This document shows positions 48,031 through 61,681 of a stretch of DNA of 64,000 nt, one piece after another. Source of the DNA: Phytobacter massiliensis JC163. Its GTDB lineage: Bacteria; Pseudomonadota; Gammaproteobacteria; Enterobacterales; Enterobacteriaceae. The notes beneath the pieces were generated by a model that was given only the letters and a program-made list of their open reading frames with translations, was not told where the DNA came from and searched no databases. The translations under genes were made by a program, and so were the position numbers. The stretch spans positions 486,018 to 550,017 of the forward strand of contig NZ_HE578945.1 of the NCBI RefSeq assembly GCF_000321045.1, read 5' to 3'. The first letter of the stretch is position 1, and each line of letters begins with the position of its first letter.

Positions 48031-48635
48031 CTATTTGTGGCGTTTGCGCAGGTTTTCGATAACGGCGCTCAGGTCGAGCTGCTGGTCCTGTAATAGCACC
48101 AGCAGATGGTAGACCAGGTCAGAGGCTTCGTTGGTCAGCTCCTCACGATCGTGAACGGTGGCGGCAAGGGCCGTTTCCACCCCTTCTTCGCCAACCTTCT
48201 GGGCGATACGTTTCGTGCCGCTGGCGTAAAGCTTCGCCGTGTAAGAACTTTGCGGGTCGGCGGTTTTACGCCCGGCCAGCAGCGCTTCAAGCTGGTAGAG
48301 GAACAGCCACTGGTGGCTGGTTTCGCCAAAACAGCTTGAGCTGCCGGTGTGGCAGGTGGGGCCAATCGGGTTCGCCAGCACCAGCAGGGTGTCGTTGTCG
48401 CAATCCGGGGCGATGTTCACCAGATTGAGAAAATGGCCTGAGCTTTCGCCTTTGGTCCACAGACGCCCTTTGCTACGGGAGAAGAAGGTCACCTTGCCGC
48501 TTTCCAGCGTCTTCGCCAGCGCCTCTTTATTCATATAGCCCAGCATCAGTACTTCGCCGGAAACCGCATGCTGCACCACGGCGGGCAGCAGTCCGTCGGT
48601 TTTTTCCCAGTCCAGTTGGGCCAGTTGAAGCTCTG

Positions 48636-48642
<7 letters not shown>
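48031..48642 (-). CDS. hisI: phosphoribosyl-AMP cyclohydrolase / phosphoribosyl-ATP pyrophosphatase
   Basis: HisI (HisIE) is the bifunctional enzyme for steps 2 and 3 of histidine synthesis. In 203 residues the N-terminal cyclohydrolase domain (to about 115) has [15 protein letters not shown] and the zinc-binding Cys/His set around CDNDTLLV and CHTG. The C-terminal pyrophosphatase domain has [11 protein letters not shown] and [12 protein letters not shown]. It is the last gene of the operon and overlaps hisF by seven bases. Confidence 0.97.
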
Positions 48643-54147
<5,505 letters not shown>

Positions 54148-54152
54148 CTGCC

Positions 54153-55052
54153 TTACTCCATCATTTTCTCAATCGGCAGCACCAGAATGGAGCTTGCCCC
54201 CAGCGCTTTCAGTTTTTCCATTGTCTCCCAGAACAGGGTTTCGCTGCTCACCATATGCATCGCCACGCGCTGCTGATCGCCCGCCAGCGGCAGAATGGTG
54301 GGGCGCTCCGCGCCAGGCAGCAGGGCGATAACCTCTTCCAGCCGCTCGCTCGGCGCATGCAGCATGATGTATTTTGATTCGCGCGCCTGGATAACCCCCT
54401 GAATACGGGTGAGCAGCTTATCAATCAACTGCTGCTTGCTGGTTTCCATTTCGCCATCGCGCTGGATAAGGCAGGCTTTGGAGCGGTAAATGACTTCCAC
54501 TTCACGCAGGCCGTTGGCTTCAAGAGTCGCGCCGGTAGAGACCAGGTCGCAGATGGCGTCCGCCAGCCCGGCGCGCGGGGCGACTTCAACAGAACCGTTC
54601 AGCAGACAGGATTTAAAAGAGACGCCTTTCTGGTCGAGATAGCGTTTCAGCAGGTGCGGATAGGAGGTGGCGATGCGTTTGCCGTCAAGCGCGGCCGGGC
54701 CATTCCATATTTCATCGGCGTTGGTCGCCAGCGACAGGCGGCAACCGCCGAAATCGAGACGGCGCAGGGTGAAATAGCGCGGGTCTTCACCCTGGGCGCG
54801 GCGGGTCAGCAGCTCTTCTTCCAGCACGTTCTCGCCAATAATGCCCAGGTCAACCACGCCATCCATCACCAGCCCCGGAATGTCGTCATCGCGTACGCGC
54901 AGAATATCAATCGGCATATTTTCCGCCAGGGCTATCAGGCGCTGGGTGTGCAGGTTAATTTTAATCCCGCAGCGGGCCAGTAATTCGCGTGAATCGTCGC
55001 TAAGGCGGCCGGATTTCTGAATAGCTATGCGTAAGCGCGTGTTGTCTAACAT
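54153..55052 (-). CDS. hisG: ATP phosphoribosyltransferase
   Basis: HisG starts histidine synthesis by joining ATP and PRPP and is feedback-inhibited by histidine. The 299-residue long-form enzyme starts [17 protein letters not shown]. It has the PRPP-binding region [18 protein letters not shown] near residue 170 and a C-terminal regulatory ACT-like domain ([18 protein letters not shown]). The frame stays open for 39 codons upstream, but that part covers the attenuator, so the ATG at 55052 is used. Confidence 0.98.
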   Translation of the reverse strand: MLDNTRLRIAIQKSGRLSDDSRELLARCGIKINLHTQRLIALAENMPIDILRVRDDDIPGLVMDGVVDLGIIGENVLEEELLTRRAQGEDPRYFTLRRLDFGGCRLSLATNADEIWNGPAALDGKRIATSYPHLLKRYLDQKGVSFKSCLLNGSVEVAPRAGLADAICDLVSTGATLEANGLREVEVIYRSKACLIQRDGEMETSKQQLIDKLLTRIQGVIQARESKYIMLHAPSERLEEVIALLPGAERPTILPLAGDQQRVAMHMVSSETLFWETMEKLKALGASSILVLPIEKMME

Positions 55053-55086
55053 TCTTGTTTCCTCATTATCCTGCTGAATTTGGTTC

Positions 55087-55125
55087 AAAAAAAAGCCCCC
55101 GGAAGATGATCTTCCGGGGGCTTTC
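55087..55125 (-). terminator. his operon attenuator
   Basis: On the minus strand AGCCCCCGGAAGAT (55109-55122) pairs with ATCTTCCGGGGGCT (55094-55107), and the stem runs into a T-run. It lies between hisL and hisG. This is the attenuator stem that forms when charged tRNA-His is plentiful and the leader is translated through. Confidence 0.95.
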
Positions 55126-55184
55126 TCTGCGTTCATGCACCACTGGAAGATCCAAATGTCTTCCAGCACTCATCGCCTGAAAGA

Positions 55185-55235
55185 CTAGTCAGGATGATGG
55201 TGATGATGGTGAAGTTTAAATTGAACGCCTGTCAT
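55185..55235 (-). CDS. hisL: his operon leader peptide
   Basis: A 16-codon frame reads MTGVQFKLHHHHHHPD. Ribosome stalling at its His codons when tRNA-His is uncharged favours the antiterminator and so expression of hisGDCBHAFI. The E. coli and Salmonella peptide has seven consecutive His (MTRVQFKHHHHHHHPD); here the first is Leu (CTT), leaving six, and Arg3 is Gly. The spacing to the attenuator is normal. Confidence 0.95.
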   Translation of the reverse strand: MTGVQFKLHHHHHHPD

Positions 55236-55273
55236 AAAATTCTCGATGAATGTTTATTCATTTGATGTCGTTT

Positions 55274-55304
55274 AACCTAAACCACTTTCACCGGGAAAGG
55301 CAAG
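55274..55304 (-). promoter_or_regulatory. his operon promoter
   Basis: On the minus strand a -10-like TAGGTT (55274-55279) and a -35-like CTTGCC (55299-55304) lie 39-69 bases before hisL. They resemble the known his promoter of enteric bacteria in sequence and place, although the spacer of 18-19 bases is a little long. Confidence 0.6.
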
Positions 55305-55410
55305 GGCTTTTTTTCAACATTAAATCATTTCATCTGGATTGTATGAATTGTCAGTTCCCGCAGGCTGGCGTAGCCTTAAACCGTAGAAGCAAAAAGGGCG
55401 GGAGAGGTGC

Positions 55411-56235
55411 ATGAAAAAGGTTGCGATTGTCGGCCTGGGGTGGCTAGGCATGCCGTTGGCGCTGTCACTGACGGCGCGGGGCTGGCGGGTTACCGGCAGT
55501 AAGACCACGCAGGACGGCGTTGAGGCGGCGCGGATGTGCGGCATCGACAGCTATTTACTACGGCTGGAGCCGGAGCTGGTCTGTGAAACGGACGATCTCG
55601 ATGCCTTAATGAATGTAGACGCGCTGGTCATTACGCTGCCCGCGCGGCGAAGCGGCTCCGGCGAGGGTTTTTATCTGCAGGCGGTGCAGGAGATTGTCGA
55701 CAGCGCGCTGGCCTACCATATTCCGCGCATTATTTTCACCAGCTCCACTTCTGTCTATGGCGACGCCAGCGGGACGGTTAAAGAGAGTTCGGCGCGCCAG
55801 CCTGTTACCGATAGCGGGCAGACATTAAAAGAGCTGGAGGACTGGCTGCATAATCTGCCGGGGACCTCCGTCGACATCCTGCGTCTTGCCGGGCTGGTCG
55901 GGCCGGGCAGACATCCGGGGCGTTTCTTTGCCGGCAAAACCGCGCCGGACGGGCAGCAGGGGGTTAATCTGGTGCATCTGGAGGATGTGATCGCGGCGAT
56001 AACGCTGCTGTTGCAGGCGCCGAAAGGGGGACACATCTATAATCTCTGCGCTCCACAGCACCCGCCGCGGGCAGTATTTTATCCGGCAATGGCGCGCCAG
56101 CTCGGCCTGCCGGAACCGCAGTTTCTTGATGCCGCACCCGACGCCAAAGGCAAACTGGTAGACGGCAACCGTATCTGTAATGAGCTGGGTTTCGAATATA
56201 ACTGGCCCGATCCGTTAACCATGCCGATGGAATAA
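55411..56235 (+). CDS. yeeZ: NAD(P)-dependent SDR-type protein YeeZ
   Basis: A predicted oxidoreductase or epimerase of unknown substrate. The 274-residue protein begins MKKVAIVGLGWLGMPLALSL with the nucleotide-binding GxGxxG. It has TSSTSVYGDASGTV near residue 112 like the extended SDR family, but lacks a clear YxxxK in the usual place. It is divergent from the his operon, as in E. coli, but the yefM-yoeB toxin-antitoxin genes seen next to it in K-12 are not present. Confidence 0.93.
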   Translation: MKKVAIVGLGWLGMPLALSLTARGWRVTGSKTTQDGVEAARMCGIDSYLLRLEPELVCETDDLDALMNVDALVITLPARRSGSGEGFYLQAVQEIVDSALAYHIPRIIFTSSTSVYGDASGTVKESSARQPVTDSGQTLKELEDWLHNLPGTSVDILRLAGLVGPGRHPGRFFAGKTAPDGQQGVNLVHLEDVIAAITLLLQAPKGGHIYNLCAPQHPPRAVFYPAMARQLGLPEPQFLDAAPDAKGKLVDGNRICNELGFEYNWPDPLTMPME

Positions 56236-56300
56236 CGCGCCGCTCATATTCAGTTGCCGAATAAACAGCAGGCGGCGCGGGTTATCATGCAGGCTTCTGT

Positions 56301-56319
56301 TTTAGCAATTAGTGCTAAA
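56301..56319. promoter_or_regulatory. operator-like palindrome upstream of plaP
   Basis: TTTAGCA (56301-56307) and TGCTAAA (56313-56319) form a perfect dyad with a five-base spacer ATTAG. The size and spacing suit a dimeric regulator. It does not match the NtrC consensus I know. The regulator is unknown. Confidence 0.45.
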
Positions 56320-56415
56320 TCGTTGCCTGCTTTGTAGTCTAGCTTAGGCATATCAAAGGGTTAGTGAACAATATTTGGTGAGTCCGTTTTCACTCTCTTG
56401 TCATCGCGCCTTAAT

Positions 56416-56432
56416 TTGGTGCAGAATATGCC
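56416..56432 (+). promoter_or_regulatory. possible sigma-54 type promoter
   Basis: TTGGTGCAGAATATGCC keeps the GG at -24 and GC at -12 with the ten-base spacing of sigma-54 promoters, but several other consensus positions differ. plaP encodes a polyamine (nitrogen compound) transporter, which would fit nitrogen control. The call is tentative. Confidence 0.3.
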
Positions 56433-56451
56433 GCTGCAAAAAATCAGAGTT

Positions 56452-56483
56452 AACCGACGTAAATAAGCGTCGGTTATTTTTTT
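56452..56483 (+). terminator. hairpin with T-run in the plaP leader
   Basis: AACCGACG (56452-56459) pairs with CGTCGGTT (56468-56475), followed by ATTTTTTT. The form is that of an intrinsic terminator, yet it lies about 150 bases before plaP and far beyond yeeZ. It could end a short leader RNA or small RNA, act as an attenuator, or be a late yeeZ terminator. Confidence 0.7.
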
Positions 56484-56633
56484 GCAATTTAGAAACGTCA
56501 TTCAATCCAAGAGGCCGGGCTTCGTACCGGATAGATATTTACTAAAAACCGACAGTCGTTGTCGCTGAGGAATACAAAGAAATGGGGCAATTTTTTGCTT
56601 ACGCGCTGGCGCTCACCGTAAAAGGGGATAACT

Positions 56634-57995
56634 ATGTCGCATAACGCTACTCCAAAAACCTCTCGCGTGGAATTACGTAAAACACTTACGCTGATTCCGG
56701 TTGTTATGATGGGCCTGGCCTATATGCAGCCAATGACGCTGTTCGATACGTTTGGTATCGTTTCGGGCCTCACGGATGGCCACGTCGCAACGGCATACGC
56801 CTTTGCGCTGGTCGCTATTCTGTTTACTGCGTTGAGCTATGGCAAACTGGTGCGTCGTTTCCCGTCTGCTGGCTCGGCGTACACCTATGCGCAAAAATCT
56901 ATTAGCCCGGCCGTTGGCTTTATGGTGGGCTGGTCTTCGCTGCTGGACTACCTGTTCATGCCGATGATCAACATCCTGCTGGCGAAGATTTACTTTGAAG
57001 CGCTGGTGCCGTCCATGCCGTCATGGATCTTCGTTGTTGCGCTGGTGGCCTTTATGACCATCTCTAACCTGCGCAGCATCAAGACCGTAGCGAACTTCAA
57101 CACCCTGATCGTTATTCTGCAGATGGGGATTGTTGCGGTGATTGTCGGCCTGATTATCTATGGCGTTTCTCACGGCGAAGGCGCGGGCACGCTGACCAGC
57201 ACCCGTCCGTTCTGGTCTGAGGGCGCACACGTGGTGCCGATGATTACCGGCGCGACCATCCTGTGCTTCTCCTTCCTCGGCTTTGACGGCATCTCTTCAC
57301 TGTCCGAAGAGACCAAAGACGCAGAGCGTGTGATTCCGAAGGCGATTTTCCTGACGGCGCTGATTGGCGGTCTGGTGTTTATTTGCGCCTCGTACTTCCT
57401 GCAGCTCTACTTCCCGGATATCTCGCGCTTCAAAGATCCGGACGCGTCTCAACCTGAAATCATGCTGTATGTGGCAGGCAAAACCTTCCAGTGGGGCGTG
57501 CTGATTTTCTCCAGCGTGACCGTGCTGGCGTCGGGTATGGCTGCGCACGCGGGCGTCTCCCGTCTGATGTACGTTATGGGCCGCGACGGCGTCTTCCCGA
57601 CCCGTTTCTTCGGTTATGTACATCCGAAATGGCGTACTCCGGCATGGAACGTCCTGCTGGTTGGCGCGATTGCGCTGCTGGCGATTAAATTTGACCTCGT
57701 GACGGCAACGGCGCTGATTAACTTCGGCGCGCTGGTGGCGTTCACCTTCGTTAACCTGTCGGTGATCTCCCAGTTCTGGATCCGTGAAAAACGCAATAAG
57801 ACGCTGAAAGACCATTTTAACTATCTGGTTCTGCCGGTGTGCGGTGCCCTTACCGTAGGCGCGCTGTGGATTAACCTGGAAGAGAGCTCAATGGTTCTGG
57901 GCCTGATTTGGGGCGGTATTGGTCTGGTCTACCTGGCCTGCGTGACCAAAAGCTTCCGCAACCCGGTTCCGCAGTACGAAGATATCGCGCAGTAA
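56634..57995 (+). CDS. plaP: putrescine importer PlaP
   Basis: PlaP (YeeF) is an APC-family proton symporter that takes up putrescine; in E. coli this import is linked to pili-driven surface motility. The 453-residue protein has about 12 membrane helices. Conserved segments include [51 protein letters not shown] near residue 215 and [10 protein letters not shown]. The extreme C-terminus [11 protein letters not shown] matches E. coli PlaP. The yeeY, yeeE and yeeD neighbours of K-12 are missing. Confidence 0.95.
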   Translation: MSHNATPKTSRVELRKTLTLIPVVMMGLAYMQPMTLFDTFGIVSGLTDGHVATAYAFALVAILFTALSYGKLVRRFPSAGSAYTYAQKSISPAVGFMVGWSSLLDYLFMPMINILLAKIYFEALVPSMPSWIFVVALVAFMTISNLRSIKTVANFNTLIVILQMGIVAVIVGLIIYGVSHGEGAGTLTSTRPFWSEGAHVVPMITGATILCFSFLGFDGISSLSEETKDAERVIPKAIFLTALIGGLVFICASYFLQLYFPDISRFKDPDASQPEIMLYVAGKTFQWGVLIFSSVTVLASGMAAHAGVSRLMYVMGRDGVFPTRFFGYVHPKWRTPAWNVLLVGAIALLAIKFDLVTATALINFGALVAFTFVNLSVISQFWIREKRNKTLKDHFNYLVLPVCGALTVGALWINLEESSMVLGLIWGGIGLVYLACVTKSFRNPVPQYEDIAQ

Positions 57996-58006
57996 TTGCG
58001 TCGTAT

Positions 58007-58040
58007 AAAAAAACGGAGGCCATCGGCCTCCGTTTTTTAT
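58007..58040. terminator. bidirectional terminator after plaP
   Basis: ACGGAGGCC (58013-58021) pairs with GGCCTCCGT (58025-58033), with A-runs on the left and T-runs on the right. It can therefore end transcription of plaP on the plus strand and possibly of sbcB from the other side. Confidence 0.92.
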
Positions 58041-58071
58041 TGGCAAAGCCAACAGGAATTCATGGAACGGC

Positions 58072-58136
58072 GTAGCCCGGCTAAGCGTGCGCACCCGGGA
58101 TTCCAGGATGCGGCGAAATGCCTTATCCGGGCTACC
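58072..58136. repeat. REP-type element between plaP and sbcB
   Basis: GTAGCCCGGCTAAGCG followed by an inverted GGATGCGGCGAAATGCC TTATCCGGGCTAC lies between the convergent ends of plaP and sbcB. It belongs to the same family as the elements at 3628, 46820 and 63285. Confidence 0.75.
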
Positions 58137-58158
58137 GTCACTTGTTTTGCTCTCGTCG

Positions 58159-59592
58159 TCAGACAATGTCCTGCACGTACTGCCAGAGCGCTTTCAGCAG
58201 CGCCTGCTTTTCACCATCCTCCCCGTACTGCTGGTAGAGCGACTGCAGCTCTTCGGCATAGCGCTGCAAAAATTCCGGCGTGAGCACCTCCCGCCGATGC
58301 GCCAGCCAGCGCTGCTGCTCTGCTTCATCCAACGTGCCGGGGAAGTTACGCGCCCGATAGTTAAACAGCAGCTTCTCAATGCGCTTGTCGGCGAAGGTCA
58401 GGTCCAGCGCCGGAAGGTTACGCGGCTCGGTCTCCAGCAGAATTTTCATCGCCGCGCGATCGGCGTCGCTGAAAAAGCCGTTATAGAGCTGCGCATCCAC
58501 GTTGTCAGAAGGCACAAACGGTTCGGCTTCGGCAAAAATGGCCAGCACTTTTTCACGCACCTGCGGGTTGGCGCGCAGAATCGCCAGGTTGTCCAGGCAC
58601 TGCTTACGATCGATCCCCAGACGTTCGGCATCTTCCGGGCGCAGCGTCTTTGCCTGCGCCAGTACCGGGCACTTGTTCAGATGGACCAGCTTCACCGGCA
58701 CGGCGGACTCATCGCCCAACTCCACTTTGCTGGTATAGAGGCGCTCGCGCAGGGCATCGGCATCCAGCGTCAGCAACGGCGACATATCGCCTGCCAGATC
58801 CACCATAATCACCGCGTTGCGGTTTTCCGGGGGCCACGCGAGCGGCGCAACCCAGCTGGTGTTGCCGCGCCAGGCGCCAAACATGCCGGAGACATGCACC
58901 AGCGGCGTCATTTGCGGCACATCAATCAGCGCCGCCAGCTTGTTTTTACCCCGGTGGCTGAAAAGATAATCAAACAGTCTCGGCTGGCGGCTTTTAACCA
59001 GCTTTGCCATCGCTATCGTCGCGTAAACATCCGCCATCGCATCGTGGGCGTTAGCATGTTCAATGCCATTGGCTTTAGTCAGATGCTCCAGGCGAAAACT
59101 CGGCAGTCCCTCTTCATTTTCCGGCCAGACTATACCTTCCGGGCGCAGGGCGTGACAGGCGCGCATGACATCCAGCAGATCCCAGCGCGAATTGTCGTGC
59201 TGCCAGCTCCATGCGTAGGGATCATAAAAGTTACGATAAAAAATATTACGCGTGACTTCATCGTCAAAGCGGACGTTGTTATAGCCGACCACGCAGGTTT
59301 TCGGCACGGTGAAGAGGTCATGAATGCGCCGGGCAAACTCGACCTCGTTAACGCCTTTCGCTTTCGCCTCCTGCGGGGTAATGCCGGTTATCAATACCGC
59401 CTGCGGCTGCGGCAGATAGTCATCGGCGGGCTTACAATAGAACACTTCCGGTTCGCCGATAATATTGAAATCGGCGTCAGTGCGAATAGCGGCAAACTGT
59501 GCAGGCCTGTCGAGGGACGGACTGGTGCCAAAGGTTTCGTAATCATGAAAAAGAAATGTGGGCGTTGCCGGGGAATCTGACACTGAGCTCAT
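58159..59592 (-). CDS. sbcB: exodeoxyribonuclease I
   Basis: SbcB (ExoI, XonA) degrades single-stranded DNA 3' to 5' and interacts with SSB in mismatch repair and recombination. The 477-residue DEDD-type nuclease has FLFHDYETFG (metal-binding Asp and Glu), GYNNVRFDDEVTRNIFYRNFYDPYAWSW, HNAHD-like HANAHDAMADV and the SH3-like and C-terminal helical domains. The start MSSVSDSP at 59592 gives the usual length. The frame is open for 58 more codons, but those residues are unrelated. AGG lies very close to this ATG, so the start is less certain than the gene. Confidence 0.95.
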   Translation of the reverse strand: MSSVSDSPATPTFLFHDYETFGTSPSLDRPAQFAAIRTDADFNIIGEPEVFYCKPADDYLPQPQAVLITGITPQEAKAKGVNEVEFARRIHDLFTVPKTCVVGYNNVRFDDEVTRNIFYRNFYDPYAWSWQHDNSRWDLLDVMRACHALRPEGIVWPENEEGLPSFRLEHLTKANGIEHANAHDAMADVYATIAMAKLVKSRQPRLFDYLFSHRGKNKLAALIDVPQMTPLVHVSGMFGAWRGNTSWVAPLAWPPENRNAVIMVDLAGDMSPLLTLDADALRERLYTSKVELGDESAVPVKLVHLNKCPVLAQAKTLRPEDAERLGIDRKQCLDNLAILRANPQVREKVLAIFAEAEPFVPSDNVDAQLYNGFFSDADRAAMKILLETEPRNLPALDLTFADKRIEKLLFNYRARNFPGTLDEAEQQRWLAHRREVLTPEFLQRYAEELQSLYQQYGEDGEKQALLKALWQYVQDIV

Positions 59593-59790
59593 CCTGTTGG
59601 TCAATAACCTGTTTATGGTAAACCATCGCGCTGTTTCTGCCGAAGAAAAACACGGCAAATACGCGCCAGCGGCCCGGCAAAAAAGCGCAATAGCGCGATG
59701 TCTGTCACATTTATTTGCAATTTGACCGGGTATCGACATAGGAAGTTGCGTAAAAAGGACGGCCAATCAGCCGTATATGAGGATTTTTCA

Positions 59791-60954
59791 TTGAAACGCC
59801 GTTTGTTTTTTGCCTTTTCCCTTTTGTCCGCGTCCGTCCAGTGCGCGCTGGCAGATGAGATGCCCAACGCTCCCCAGCCGCCAGCTATTCAGGCGGGCGC
59901 GTGGGTTCTGATGGATTACACCACCGGACAAATTTTAACCGCAGGCAATGAACATCAACAGCGTAATCCGGCGAGCCTGACCAAGCTCATGACCGGTTAT
60001 GTGGTGGATCGCGCCATCGATAGCCGCCGTATCAGCCCCAGCGACGTGGTCACCGTCGGCAAAGATGCATGGGCGCGCGGCAACCCTGTTTTTAACGGCT
60101 CCTCTCTGATGTTCCTCAAGGCCGGCGATCGGGTCACCGTTCACGATCTGAGCCGCGGCCTTATTGTGGATTCCGGTAACGATGCCTGTGTCGCGCTGGC
60201 GGACTATGTGGCGGGCGGTCAGCCGCAGTTCGTCAACATGATGAATGATTATGCGCAGAAGCTTAATTTGCATGACACCCACTTCGAAACCGTTCACGGT
60301 CTTGATGCGCCCGGCCAGCACAGCTCCGCTTATGACCTGGCGGTACTCTCCCGCGCCATCATCCATGGTGAGCCAGATTTTTATCATATGTACAGTGAGA
60401 AAAGCCTCACCTGGAACGGCATTACTCAGCAGAACCGTAACGGCCTGCTGTGGGACAAGTCGCTTAACGTCGACGGCCTGAAAACCGGGCATACATCGGG
60501 CGCGGGCTTTAACCTGATTGCCTCCAGCGTGGATGGTCAGCGCAGGCTGATTGCGGTGGTTATGGGCGCGGAGAGTTCAAAAGGGCGCGAGGAGCAGGCG
60601 CGTAAACTGCTCCACTGGGGCCAGCAGAACTTTGACACGGTACAGGTGCTGCAAAAAGGCAAAAAAGTGGGTAGCGAGCGCATCTGGTACGGCGATAAAG
60701 AGAAAATCAGCCTGGGCACCGACGTTGATTTCTGGCTGGCGTTGCCGAAAGCCGAGCTGCCGCATATTAAAGCACGTTATGTGCTGGATAAAAAAAGCCT
60801 TGAAGCGCCTCTGGCCGCCCATCAGCGAGTAGGGGAAATTGAACTCTACGACCGCGACAAAGTGGTTGCACACTGGCCGCTGGTGACGCTGGAAGAGATT
60901 CATAAAGGCGGCATTTTTTCGCGTCTAAGCGATTATTTCCACCATAAAGCCTGA
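59791..60954 (+). CDS. dacD: D-alanyl-D-alanine carboxypeptidase DacD (PBP6b)
   Basis: DacD is a penicillin-binding protein that trims the terminal D-Ala of peptidoglycan pentapeptides, anchored to the periplasmic face by a C-terminal amphipathic helix (SRLSDYFHHKA). The protein has 387 residues with a signal peptide (cut after ALA near residue 22), the SxxK motif in NPASLTKLMTGYV, SGN in IVDSGNDACVA and KTG in VDGLKTGHTSGAG. I use a TTG start at 59791, eight bases after GAGG. An ATG start at 59698 would put 31 residues before the signal and overlap sbcB upstream DNA. Confidence 0.93.
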   Translation: MKRRLFFAFSLLSASVQCALADEMPNAPQPPAIQAGAWVLMDYTTGQILTAGNEHQQRNPASLTKLMTGYVVDRAIDSRRISPSDVVTVGKDAWARGNPVFNGSSLMFLKAGDRVTVHDLSRGLIVDSGNDACVALADYVAGGQPQFVNMMNDYAQKLNLHDTHFETVHGLDAPGQHSSAYDLAVLSRAIIHGEPDFYHMYSEKSLTWNGITQQNRNGLLWDKSLNVDGLKTGHTSGAGFNLIASSVDGQRRLIAVVMGAESSKGREEQARKLLHWGQQNFDTVQVLQKGKKVGSERIWYGDKEKISLGTDVDFWLALPKAELPHIKARYVLDKKSLEAPLAAHQRVGEIELYDRDKVVAHWPLVTLEEIHKGGIFSRLSDYFHHKA

Positions 60955-61036
60955 TAAAACCGACAAGCGGGCAAGGTTGCGAACCTGCTCGCATAATTGA
61001 CCTGATAAGGGTGACGCGCGCCTTCATTTCTCTATA

Positions 61037-61052
61037 CTGTATAAACACACAG
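61037..61052 (+). promoter_or_regulatory. LexA box of sbmC
   Basis: CTGTATAAACACACAG matches the SOS box CTGT-N8-ACAG. It lies 19 bases before the sbmC ATG and overlaps a -10-like TATACT (61033-61038), so LexA would block transcription. E. coli sbmC is a known SOS gene. Confidence 0.9.
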
Positions 61053-61070
61053 TAAAAGTAAGGAGATCGC

Positions 61071-61544
61071 ATGGAATACAATATCAGGTCGTTCGAGAAG
61101 CGAAAGGTGGCAGGGTTTCATCTGGTTGGCCCGTGGGGCTCCACCGTCCCACAGGGTTTTAAGCAGCTTTCGCTGTGGGTGCAAAGCCAGCAGGTTCCGG
61201 CGCAGGAGTGGATTGCCGTCTACTACGATAATCCGGATGAGGTGCCTCCTGAAAAGCTGCGTGCTGATGCGGTCGTCACCGTACCGGAGGGGTTTGTCAT
61301 CCCCGACAACAGCCCGGGCGTCATTCTGACCGAGATCCCTGGCGGCGCTTACGCTGTAGCGCGTGCACGGGTTTATAATGACGACTACGAAGCGCCCTGG
61401 CGCCAGTTCATTACCGCATTGCTGGCGGACGCGCAGTATCAGATTGCCCCGCGCCCGTGTCTGGAAGTTTACCTGAACTGCGCGGAAGAGGACGGCTTCT
61501 GGGAAATTGATATGTATATTCCGGTCGAGCCTAAAGCGCGCTGA
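61071..61544 (+). CDS. sbmC: DNA gyrase inhibitor SbmC (GyrI)
   Basis: SbmC binds DNA gyrase, reduces its activity, and protects cells from microcin B17 and alkylating agents. The 157-residue protein has the GyrI-like fold, opening with EYNIRSFEKRKVAGFHLVGPWG and ending in LEVYLNCAEEDGFWEIDMYIPV. A strong AAGGAG site sits seven bases before the ATG, and the LexA box predicts SOS induction. Confidence 0.96.
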   Translation: MEYNIRSFEKRKVAGFHLVGPWGSTVPQGFKQLSLWVQSQQVPAQEWIAVYYDNPDEVPPEKLRADAVVTVPEGFVIPDNSPGVILTEIPGGAYAVARARVYNDDYEAPWRQFITALLADAQYQIAPRPCLEVYLNCAEEDGFWEIDMYIPVEPKAR

Positions 61545-61555
61545 TTTTGCCTGAC

Positions 61556-61608
61556 AGCGGGGAAGCCGGTCCGAGTGGGTAAAAGTTGACCGGGTTCTCC
61601 GCTTTTTT
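61556..61608 (+). terminator. sbmC terminator
   Basis: AGCGGGGAAGCCGGT (61556-61570) can pair with ACCGGGTTCTCCGCT (61589-61603) with two mismatched positions, followed by a run of T (61603-61608). It is a good intrinsic terminator 11 bases after sbmC. Confidence 0.85.
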
Positions 61609-61681
61609 GCCTTAAACAGTCATATTTATCCTGACAAAATCGCTACAATTGCGCCTTCGTTTGTTTAGCTGGAGAGCGGGT

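Larger units (their letters stand above)
56236..56633. other. plaP upstream region
   Basis: No gene is seen in these 398 bases. E. coli has yeeY (a LysR regulator) near here; it is absent. The interval holds a 19-base palindrome (56301-56319), a site resembling a sigma-54 promoter (56416-56432) and a hairpin with a T-run (56452-56483), listed separately. About 150 bases of leader then precede plaP. Confidence 0.6.

Noticed and set aside
55053-55169. 39-codon N-terminal extension of HisG
   Set aside because: It would be encoded by the attenuator and shares nothing with HisG; the ATG at 55052 is the family start.
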